In this document: positions 1 through 4,878 of the stretch, piece by piece
How positions within the stretch are numbered: position 1 is the stretch's first letter
Layout: the number at the start of each line of letters is the position of its first letter
NCBI GenBank assembly: GCA_005789685.1
Contig: SXXD01000131.1
Span: 1 to 8,406 of the forward strand
DNA: 8,406 bases
Direction: 5' to 3'
Source of the DNA: Burkholderiales bacterium
GTDB taxonomy: Bacteria > Pseudomonadota > Gammaproteobacteria > Burkholderiales > Burkholderiaceae_C
Position numbers and translations under genes: made by a program
The notes under the pieces: model-generated
The model's database searches: none
What the model saw: only the letters and a program-made list of their open reading frames with translations
What the model was told of the DNA's origin: nothing

Positions 1-408
1 CGCACGCATAATTTCGACTTTCTCCACCATCTCGGGTGTGAGGGACTCTACGGAAAAGCCGGGTGGCACGCGTTGCCCGTCCAAAAGGATCTGGGTGTAA
101 CCACCGCCTAAACCTCGCATGCGGATGGCGCCACCGCGGCCTGGGGCGCCTTGTATGGTGACACCGGGCAAGCGCTTCAAAACTTCACCCAAGGTGCCAT
201 CACCTTGTTTATCAAGCTCTTCCCGACCAATCACAATTTTGGCTGCCGTCGACTGGCGGCGCTCTTCCATGGTGTTGTCGCGGTTGCTTTTGATTTCGAC
301 GCGGCCCATGTCTTGAACAGGCGCGCTGGCAGGTGGCGCGGTCTGTGCCAAACCCCATGGTGAAATGAGTGACAAAACGGCGAGTGCGGCGGGGGTCTTG
401 ATTTTCAT
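1..408 (-). CDS. TonB-dependent outer-membrane receptor, N-terminal part (runs off left edge)
   Basis: The visible 136 residues start at ATG 406-408 and stay open to the window edge, so the C-terminus and the whole beta-barrel are missing. Residues 1-21 form a signal peptide (MKIK, then a hydrophobic stretch ending GLAQ). A short linker follows, then a plug domain from about residue 50: GREELDKQGDGTLGEVLKRLPGVTIQG (61-87, shown here as its recognisable core GTLGEVLKRLPGV), RGGAIRMRGLGG (91-102), ILLDGQRVPPG (107-117) and PEMVEKVEIMRA at the edge. These match the plug of TonB-dependent receptors, which bind iron chelates, haem, cobalamin or other scarce nutrients at the outer membrane and import them using TonB-ExbBD energy. 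The substrate cannot be told from the plug alone. The gene starts 25 bp after the helicase stop, with no terminator between, so co-transcription is possible. No clear Fur-like site was seen. The ribosome binding site is weak (CTAAAGAA just before the ATG). The family call is confident; the start is probable. Confidence 0.9.
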   Translation of the reverse strand, partial: MKIKTPAALAVLSLISPWGLAQTAPPASAPVQDMGRVEIKSNRDNTMEERRQSTAAKIVIGREELDKQGDGTLGEVLKRLPGVTIQGAPGRGGAIRMRGLGGGYTQILLDGQRVPPGFSVESLTPEMVEKVEIMRA

Positions 409-433
409 TTCTTTAGCAACCCAGTGCTTTGCC

Positions 434-1891
434 TTATTCGCCAGACTTGAACAAAGCCGCTACCTTGCGCTTAGGTTTGATGTTGGCAGAAATGCCCGTG
501 CGGGAGGCAGTCGTTTTGGGTGACGCTTCCCAAGAAGCCGCTGCAGCTTGCTCCAAGCTGGGCGCCTCGTAGGGCTTCTCAAAGAACGGGTCTCTTGAGG
601 CTTGCGCAGGCCTGAAGCTGCTGCGTCGGTCGCGGGGGGCCTCTTCTTCACGGCGCCGCTCAAAGCCACGCTCGGGTCTTCTCTCTTCTCGGCGGTCGTC
701 ACGTCGCTCTTCCCGTCTACCTTCGCTGACATCGCCCCGCGAACGGTCTTCATCCAATGGGTAGTTTTCGACTTGAAGTTTGGTTTTGATGAGCTTTTCA
801 ATGTCGGCCACCAAGCGCATGTCGGAGGGTGAGACCAAGGTCACGGCCAGGCCTGAGGCGCCAGCACGGCCAGTTCGGCCAATGCGGTGCACATAATCTT
901 CTGCATTGAAGGGCACATCAAAGTTAAACACAGCCGGTACATCTTTGATGTCAAGTCCGCGGGCCGCCACATCGGTGCAGACCAGTAAATCGACTTCGCC
1001 TTTTTTGAAAGCCTCAAGCGCTTTGAGACGTTCGTCTTGGGTCTTGTCGCCATGCAAGGCAGCGGTGACCAGACCCTCGCGCTCTAAAGAGCGTGCCAAT
1101 CGGGCACAACCCAATTTGCTGTTGACAAAGATGAAGGCTTGCTTGATGCCGCGCTCTTTTAAAACGGCTTTCACAACCCTGCGCTTGTCGTCATCTTGCG
1201 CACTGTAAAAACGTTGCTCCACCGTGGAGGCAGTTTCGTTGGGACGCGCTACTTCAATGGTGATGGGGTCTTGTAAATAGCTGCCCGCCAAGCGCTTGAT
1301 TTCAGGTGAGAAAGTGGCCGAGAACAACAGCGTAGTGCGCTGCTTAGGCAAGAAACTCAAAATGCGTTGCAGGTCTGGCAAGAAACCAATGTCGAGCATG
1401 CGGTCGGCTTCGTCTAGCACCACATATTCCACTTGGTTGAGCACCGCGTTTTTGGCCTCGATGTGATCGAGCAAGCGTCCTGGTGTGGCCACCAGAATTT
1501 CGACGCCTCGTTTGAGCTCAAGGGTTTGCGGCTTCATGTCCATGCCGCCAAAAACCACCGCGCAGCGCATTTGGGTGTACTTGGCATACAGCTTGATTTG
1601 CTGCGCCACCTGATCGGCCAACTCTCGTGTTGGCAACAGGACCAAGGCGCGCACAGGATGGCGAGCGGGCGATGTTGAAGTGTTTTCGTGCTTCAAAAGG
1701 CGTTGGAGCAGCGGCAACGAAAAAGCAGCGGTTTTACCGGTACCTGTTTGCGCAGCGCCCATCACGTCTTTTCCAGTCAAAACCACAGGGATGGCCTGTG
1801 CTTGAATGGGGGTCATGGATTCGTAGCCCATTTCGGCTACGGCACGTGCCAGCGGTTCAGCCAGCGATAGATTTGAGAAAGAGTCGGTCAT
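434..1891 (-). CDS. rhlE: ATP-dependent DEAD-box RNA helicase, RhlE type
   Basis: The 485-residue cytoplasmic protein has every motif of a DEAD-box RNA helicase, which unwinds short RNA duplexes using ATP. They run in order: Q motif region GYESMTPIQ (22-30), motif I AQTGTGKT (47-54), Ia PTRELA (87-92), GG (115-116), Ib TPGR (136-139), II DEAD (160-163), III SAT (191-193), IV FVNSK (255-259), V TDVAARGLD (306-314) and VI HRIGRTGR (335-342). The core ends near residue 380. A 100-residue tail follows, very rich in Arg, Glu and Asp (about 381-425) and ending in a basic patch KPKRK (472-476). Such tails are usual in RhlE proteins and help bind RNA. RhlE acts in ribosome maturation and RNA turnover in other bacteria; the role here is inferred. 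The gene begins 20 bp after the dcd stop. Its upstream AGCGGGTTA is only a poor Shine-Dalgarno sequence, so coupling to dcd translation is possible. Other DEAD-box groups (DbpA, SrmB, DeaD) are less likely from the core and tail. Confidence 0.95.
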   Translation of the reverse strand: MTDSFSNLSLAEPLARAVAEMGYESMTPIQAQAIPVVLTGKDVMGAAQTGTGKTAAFSLPLLQRLLKHENTSTSPARHPVRALVLLPTRELADQVAQQIKLYAKYTQMRCAVVFGGMDMKPQTLELKRGVEILVATPGRLLDHIEAKNAVLNQVEYVVLDEADRMLDIGFLPDLQRILSFLPKQRTTLLFSATFSPEIKRLAGSYLQDPITIEVARPNETASTVEQRFYSAQDDDKRRVVKAVLKERGIKQAFIFVNSKLGCARLARSLEREGLVTAALHGDKTQDERLKALEAFKKGEVDLLVCTDVAARGLDIKDVPAVFNFDVPFNAEDYVHRIGRTGRAGASGLAVTLVSPSDMRLVADIEKLIKTKLQVENYPLDEDRSRGDVSEGRREERRDDRREERRPERGFERRREEEAPRDRRSSFRPAQASRDPFFEKPYEAPSLEQAAAASWEASPKTTASRTGISANIKPKRKVAALFKSGE

Positions 1892-1911
1892 TAACCCGCT
1901 ATTGTCGCACT

Positions 1912-2481
1912 TTAGGTCTTAGGCAATGTGACACCCACCTGGCCCTGGTATTTTCCGCCCCGATCCTTGTAGCTGGTCTCGCAAACTTCGTCGCTTTCGA
2001 AGAACAGCACCTGGGCACAGCCCTCTCCGGCGTAAATCTTGGCTGGCAGGGGGGTGGTGTTGCTGAATTCAAGGGTGACATAGCCTTCCCATTCGGGTTC
2101 AAAGGGCGTGACGTTCACAATAATCCCGCACCGGGCATAAGTGCTTTTACCCAAGCAAATGGTGAGCACATTGCGGGGAATACGGAAATATTCCAGGGTG
2201 CGGGCCAAAGCAAAGCTGTTGGGGGGAATGATGCAGACATCGGAATGGATGTCGACAAAGCTTTTTTCGTCGAAATTCTTGGGGTCGACCACGGTGCTGT
2301 AAATGTTGGTGAACACCTTGAATTCGGGCGCGCATCGAATGTCGTAGCCATAACTGCTGGTGCCATAGCTCACAATTTTCTGGCCGGCGGCATTTTGACG
2401 CACTTGCCCAGGCTCGAAGGGCTCGATCATGCCGTGCTCTTGCGCCATTCGGCGGATCCATTTGTCGCTTTTAATCGTCAT
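1912..2481 (-). CDS. dcd: dCTP deaminase
   Basis: The 189-residue protein belongs to the Dcd/dUTPase superfamily. It deaminates dCTP to dUTP in the cytoplasm, feeding dUMP and so thymidylate synthesis. The signature regions are [13 protein letters not shown] (38-50), [12 protein letters not shown] (64-75), [19 protein letters not shown] (84-102), [10 protein letters not shown] (111-120, with the Ser and Arg expected at the active site), [13 protein letters not shown] (129-141, with catalytic-type Glu138) and [12 protein letters not shown] (151-162). The sequence ends [21 protein letters not shown], the usual C-terminal lid. The C-terminal third fits monofunctional Dcd; I cannot fully exclude a bifunctional dCTP deaminase/dUTPase. 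The frame is open further upstream to ATG 2556, but the extra 25 residues (Cys/Trp/Met-rich) are unlike the family. I chose ATG 2479-2481 because it gives the usual [13 protein letters not shown] start and length and has GGAAAG 8 nt upstream. It lies 20 bp before the helicase gene and overlaps a candidate small ORF by 11 bp. Confidence 0.97.
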   Translation of the reverse strand: MTIKSDKWIRRMAQEHGMIEPFEPGQVRQNAAGQKIVSYGTSSYGYDIRCAPEFKVFTNIYSTVVDPKNFDEKSFVDIHSDVCIIPPNSFALARTLEYFRIPRNVLTICLGKSTYARCGIIVNVTPFEPEWEGYVTLEFSNTTPLPAKIYAGEGCAQVLFFESDEVCETSYKDRGGKYQGQVGVTLPKT

Positions 2482-2581
2482 CTCTTTGTCTTTCCAACAT
2501 TCTCTGAGGCAAGGCATCATTGTAAAGTGCCAACAGGTCATCCAAGAACAATTCAAGCTTGTGTGCGCCGCAACAGTGCAT
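2471..2581 (-). CDS. Candidate 36-residue small ORF overlapping the dcd start
   Basis: This frame starts at ATG 2579-2581 and stops at TAA 2471-2473, so its last 11 bp overlap the beginning of dcd in another frame. The peptide starts [12 protein letters not shown] and continues [14 protein letters not shown], then [10 protein letters not shown]. It is a leucine-rich, amphipathic, acidic sequence with no membrane segment and no family I recognise. The composition is more protein-like than the Cys/Trp-rich translation of the same stretch in the dcd frame. The stop-start overlap is the arrangement used for translational coupling. Against it: no Shine-Dalgarno sequence is visible before the ATG, it uses the normally rare Arg codon AGA three times, and the best -10 match for dcd lies inside it. 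It could also be the 3' remnant of an older gene, since the frame stays open a further 13 codons upstream (to TAA in CTAAAGGG) without a start codon. Confidence 0.35.
   Translation of the reverse strand: MHCCGAHKLELFLDDLLALYNDALPQRMLERQRDDD
2519..2547 (-). promoter_or_regulatory. Possible dcd promoter
   Basis: On the minus strand TACAAT (2524-2519) matches the sigma-70 -10 consensus at five of six bases. It would start transcription roughly 30 nt before the dcd ATG. The -35 is poor: TTGGAT at 2545-2540 leaves a short 15-bp spacer. This is the best match I found in the 152-bp dcd/Bug intergenic region, but it is weak evidence. On the plus strand I found no convincing promoter for the Bug gene in 2482-2633; TAAACT (2599-2604) has no matching -35. 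Confidence 0.3.
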
Positions 2582-2633
2582 TTCAGGATAGTCTGGGCTA
2601 AACTTTGCTGTACTTACCCTTTAGAAAAAAGCC

Positions 2634-3605
2634 ATGAAAAGACGTACCCTGCTTCAAGCCAGTCCCATGCTGTTTGGCCTTTCAGGGCTTAGCCAAGCCC
2701 AGACGGCCTATCCCAGTAAAACCATCCGATACATCGTGCCAGTGGCTGCCGGCGGTGGTTCTGACATGGTTGGCCGAGCACTGTGTGAGCGTTGGGCCAA
2801 GGTGTTGGGCCAATCTGTGGTGGTCGACAACATTGGCGGCGGCGGCGGTGTCATTGCCTCGCAAAATACGGCGCGTGCGCCCGCTGACGGCTACACCCTC
2901 ATGCAGGGCTATGTGGCCACCCATGGCACGGCGCCCGCCACGCGCAAACTGCCCTACGACGCAGAAAAAGATTTCACGCCCATCGGCATGATTGGCTCGA
3001 CCCCCAATGTGCTTTGCATCAACACCAGTTTGCCACCGCAAAACTTCAAGGCCTTTTTGGACTACGTGAAGCAAAACCCCGGCCGCCTGTCTTATGGCTC
3101 TGCAGGCGCAGGGTCCTTAACCCATCTGGCGGCCGAGTTGTTCAAATTGCAAACCAACAGCTTTATGGTTCATATTCCCTACCGAGGCATTGCACCTGCC
3201 ATCACTGACCTCATTGGGGGTCAAACGCAGTTGATGTTCCCTGGCTTGGCCGCGGCATTGCCGCATATTCGAAGTGGCCGTATCCGCGCACTGGCAGTGA
3301 CAGGCACCAAGCGTCACCCCCAAGTGAAGGACATTCCAACGTTAGAAGAGATGGGCCTCAAGGGCTTTGATGCCCAGCAATGGTACGGCGTTGTAGGCCC
3401 TGCCAACATGCCGGCTGCCATTGTCAAAACACTGAACGATGCCATGCTGACTGTTTTGTCCCAGCCAGATTTCAAAGAAAAATTAAGCTCTGAGGCCGTT
3501 GAACTGATGCCCATGAAGCCAGCAGAATTTGCAGCCTACATGAAGGCCGACTTGGCCCGCTGGACCCAACTGGCGAAGACTCGAAATATTCAGCTAGATG
3601 GCTAG
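2634..3605 (+). CDS. Bug/TctC-family tripartite tricarboxylate-type periplasmic binding protein
   Basis: The 323-residue protein is a periplasmic substrate-binding protein of the Bug (TctC) family, which captures small carboxylates, amino acids or related compounds. Residues 1-24 form a signal peptide (MKRRTLLQAS start, SQAQ|TA cleavage region); the Arg pair is suggestive of Tat export but the motif is incomplete. Family landmarks are YPSKTIRYIVPVAAGGGSD (26-44), a glycine loop after DNI (68-72), ADGYTL (84-89), PYDAEKDFTPIG (107-118), GAGSLTHLAAELF (158-170), HIPYRG (180-185), IGGQTQLMF (194-202), SGRIRALAVT (214-223), DIPTLEEMG (233-241) and QQWYGVVGPANMP (248-260). Length and order are normal. 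No TctA/TctB membrane genes are nearby, so it is an orphan, which is common in Burkholderiales, where such proteins exist in tens of copies. The ligand cannot be inferred. The start gives a clean signal peptide; the ribosome binding site (AGAAAAAAG) is weak. It is transcribed divergently from dcd and ends before a hairpin terminator. Confidence 0.93.
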   Translation: MKRRTLLQASPMLFGLSGLSQAQTAYPSKTIRYIVPVAAGGGSDMVGRALCERWAKVLGQSVVVDNIGGGGGVIASQNTARAPADGYTLMQGYVATHGTAPATRKLPYDAEKDFTPIGMIGSTPNVLCINTSLPPQNFKAFLDYVKQNPGRLSYGSAGAGSLTHLAAELFKLQTNSFMVHIPYRGIAPAITDLIGGQTQLMFPGLAAALPHIRSGRIRALAVTGTKRHPQVKDIPTLEEMGLKGFDAQQWYGVVGPANMPAAIVKTLNDAMLTVLSQPDFKEKLSSEAVELMPMKPAEFAAYMKADLARWTQLAKTRNIQLDG

Positions 3606-3625
3606 CATGTCATGACACTGAACTT

Positions 3626-3654
3626 AAAGCCTGCCTTGAAACGCAGGCTTTTTT
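3626..3654 (+). terminator. Rho-independent terminator of the Bug gene
   Basis: AAAGCCTGC (3626-3634) pairs perfectly with GCAGGCTTT (3643-3651) around an 8-nt loop, and the plus strand runs into six T (3649-3654). It sits 20 bp after the Bug stop and 17 bp before the stop of the convergent BMP gene. Read on the minus strand the stem is followed by only TTTAAG, so it should work mainly for the plus-strand gene. Confidence 0.85.
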
Positions 3655-3671
3655 GTTTCAGTCAATTCACA

Positions 3672-4766
3672 TCAGGGATTGATTTTTCCCATCACACCCG
3701 CCACACCGTAGTTCATGTTCAAAATTTGAACATCGCTGAGTTTCTGCCCAACTGCCACAATGGCTTTGCCTTCGTTGTCGGCTATGGGGCCTTGAAATGG
3801 GTGGCGTTTGCCCTGCGCAATGTCTTGCTGCAACTTCACAATTTCGTCGCGAACTTTGGCAGGCAACTTGGGACCAAAATCGCCGACGCGAATCATGCCC
3901 TCCTTCAAACCTGCCCACACATTGCCCGTGCGCCACTGGCCTTTTTGCACATCACTCACGCGCTGTGTGTAATAAGCGCCCCACTCATGCGTGACCGCCA
4001 TCAACTGAGCGTCAGGCGCCACTTTTCGCATGTCCGAGTGATAGGCAATGGCCATCTTGCCGCGCTCTTGGGCCGCTACCATCACCGCATTGGAGGCAGT
4101 GTGAAATGTGATCACATCAACCGACTGATTGAACAAGGTAAAGGCCGCGTCGCGCTCTTTAGCTGGATCAAACCATGAGTTCAGCCAAATCACTTTCACT
4201 TGGGCTTTAGGGTTCACAGAGCGCATGCCCAAGGTAAAGGCATTCAGGCCTTGCAACACTTCAGGAATGGGAAAGCCCGCCACATAACCCGCCACATTGG
4301 ATTGCGTCATGCGCCCTGCGGCCACGCCTGCTAAATAACGGCCCTCGTAATAGCGCGCATTGGCCACAGACACATTCACATCGGTTTTGTAGCCCGTGAT
4401 CGATTCAAACTTCACATTGGGAAACTCTTTGGCCACTTTGAGCGTGGGTTCCATGTAGCCAAAGCTGGTGGTAAAAATCAGATCGTGACCTTGCTGCGCT
4501 AAGTCGCGCACCACACGCTCTGAGTCAGCGCCTTCGGCAACGTTGTCTACAACGGTGGTTTTAACGGTATTGCCTAGGGCCTTTTCAACAGCTTTGCGGC
4601 CCTCGTCGTGCTGTCGGGTCCAGCCCGCATCAAACACAGGCGTGACATAGACAAAAGCAGCTTTGACTGGGCTTTGTGAAGCCGGCTTTGAAGGCTCAGC
4701 GGAAAGGGATGGAATGGGCGATAAAAAGCAGGCGGCCGCAAGAGCGGCTGCGAGGTTTTTGTACAT
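3672..4766 (-). CDS. BMP-family (PnrA/Med-like) periplasmic substrate-binding protein
   Basis: The 364-residue protein is an ABC-transporter binding protein of the BMP family (Bmp/Med/PnrA, PF02608), whose known members bind nucleosides, purines or related ligands. Residues 1-23 are a signal peptide ending SLSA|E. A Cys at 13 lies in AAAC, a poor lipobox, so a soluble periplasmic protein is likelier. Family landmarks: AAFVYVTPVFDAGWTRQHDEG (36-56), DLIFTTSFGY (95-104), YYEGRYLAGVAAGRMT (139-154), PIPEVLQGLNAFTLGMRSVNP (166-186), WLNSWFDPAKERDAA (194-208), AYHSDM (241-246) and GLKEG (286-290). Compared with the second BMP protein at the right edge, the AYHSDM region has His243 where that one has Asp (GWDSDM), which may alter ligand choice. 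Start ATG 4764-4766 has a good AGAGGA site (4772-4777). An in-frame ATG at 4779-4781 is followed at once by TAG and cannot be the start. No permease or ATPase is adjacent. Confidence 0.93.
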   Translation of the reverse strand: MYKNLAAALAAACFLSPIPSLSAEPSKPASQSPVKAAFVYVTPVFDAGWTRQHDEGRKAVEKALGNTVKTTVVDNVAEGADSERVVRDLAQQGHDLIFTTSFGYMEPTLKVAKEFPNVKFESITGYKTDVNVSVANARYYEGRYLAGVAAGRMTQSNVAGYVAGFPIPEVLQGLNAFTLGMRSVNPKAQVKVIWLNSWFDPAKERDAAFTLFNQSVDVITFHTASNAVMVAAQERGKMAIAYHSDMRKVAPDAQLMAVTHEWGAYYTQRVSDVQKGQWRTGNVWAGLKEGMIRVGDFGPKLPAKVRDEIVKLQQDIAQGKRHPFQGPIADNEGKAIVAVGQKLSDVQILNMNYGVAGVMGKINP

Positions 4767-4771
4767 GGTAG

Positions 4772-4777
4772 TCCTCT
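4772..4777 (-). promoter_or_regulatory. Ribosome binding site of the BMP gene, overlapped by an ATG-TAG pair
   Basis: On the minus strand AGAGGA (4777-4772) stands 5 nt before the BMP start ATG, a good Shine-Dalgarno sequence that decides the start. The TAG of an upstream, in-frame ATG-TAG start-stop pair (4781-4776) overlaps it. Confidence 0.8.
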
Positions 4778-4782
4778 ACATG

Positions 4783-4829
4783 GCGCCGGTTGAACAAAAA
4801 TAAATACCCGCCGGCGCACAGGTGTTCAA
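4783..4829 (-). other. Two interleaved inverted repeats in the BMP leader
   Basis: Two perfect 7-bp inverted repeats interlock: GCGCCGG (4783-4789) with CCGGCGC (4811-4817), and TTGAACA (4790-4796) with TGTTCAA (4823-4829). Left arms are directly adjacent. In the minus-strand transcript the two stems form an A-B-A'-B' order, so they are either alternative hairpins or a pseudoknot-like fold. The loops are unfavourable for a classic H-type knot (5, 14 and 0 nt), so alternatives are likelier. The GC-rich stem ends 1 nt before the ATG-TAG pair and 5 nt before the ribosome binding site. At DNA level the TTGAACA/TGTTCAA pair could instead be two operator half-sites about three helical turns apart. 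The repeats are seen; the function is inferred, and chance is not excluded. Confidence 0.4.
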
Positions 4830-4837
4830 TGCGCATT
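4828..4837. promoter_or_regulatory. 10-bp palindrome, possible operator in the divergent promoter region
   Basis: AATGCGCATT is a perfect palindrome. It falls where the -35 of the plus-strand peptidase promoter would be and just downstream of the predicted BMP transcription start, a position from which one regulator could control both genes. I do not recognise a known operator, and a 10-bp palindrome has a modest probability of arising by chance in 112 bp. Confidence 0.3.
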
Positions 4838-4847
4838 CTAAAGCAGG

Positions 4848-4876
4848 TGTATAAAATTTCTTTTTCGTTATTGCAA
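4848..4876 (-). promoter_or_regulatory. Predicted sigma-70 promoter for the BMP gene
   Basis: On the minus strand a -35 TTGCAA (4876-4871) and a -10 TATACA (4853-4848) are separated by exactly 17 bp, each matching consensus at four of six bases. Transcription would start near 4841 and give a leader of about 75 nt that contains both inverted repeats. The -10 overlaps the predicted -10 of the divergent peptidase promoter. Confidence 0.45.
4850..4855 (+). promoter_or_regulatory. Predicted -10 element for the M16 peptidase gene
   Basis: TATAAA, preceded by TG (GTGTATAAAA), fits a -10 element. Transcription would begin near 4862, only about 17 nt before ATG 4879. A recognisable -35 is missing (CAATGC at 17-bp spacing), so activation by a bound factor or weak expression is possible. 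Confidence 0.4.
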
Positions 4877-4878
4877 AG

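Noticed and set aside
2482..2556. An upstream ATG (2556) that would extend dcd by 25 residues
   Set aside because: The added residues are Cys/Trp/Met-rich and unlike Dcd N-termini; the start at 2481 gives the usual length and has a better ribosome binding site.
1627..2601. A long open plus-strand frame (324 codons) antisense to dcd and the helicase start
   Set aside because: It lies opposite two certain genes, crosses their boundary, resembles no protein family and has no ribosome binding site; it is a by-product of codon bias on the other strand.
3643..3660. A strong minus-strand terminator for the first BMP gene from the 3626-3654 hairpin
   Set aside because: On the minus strand the stem is followed only by TTTAAG, too short a U run to claim termination in that direction.
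3612..4178. A 188-codon plus-strand frame antisense to the first BMP gene
   Set aside because: It begins inside the terminator region and its translation (His- and Asn-rich) is the mirror of a well-supported BMP coding sequence.
4767..4841. A purine riboswitch in the BMP leader
   Set aside because: The three-way junction and conserved core bases of the purine aptamer are not present; only the two interleaved inverted repeats are seen.
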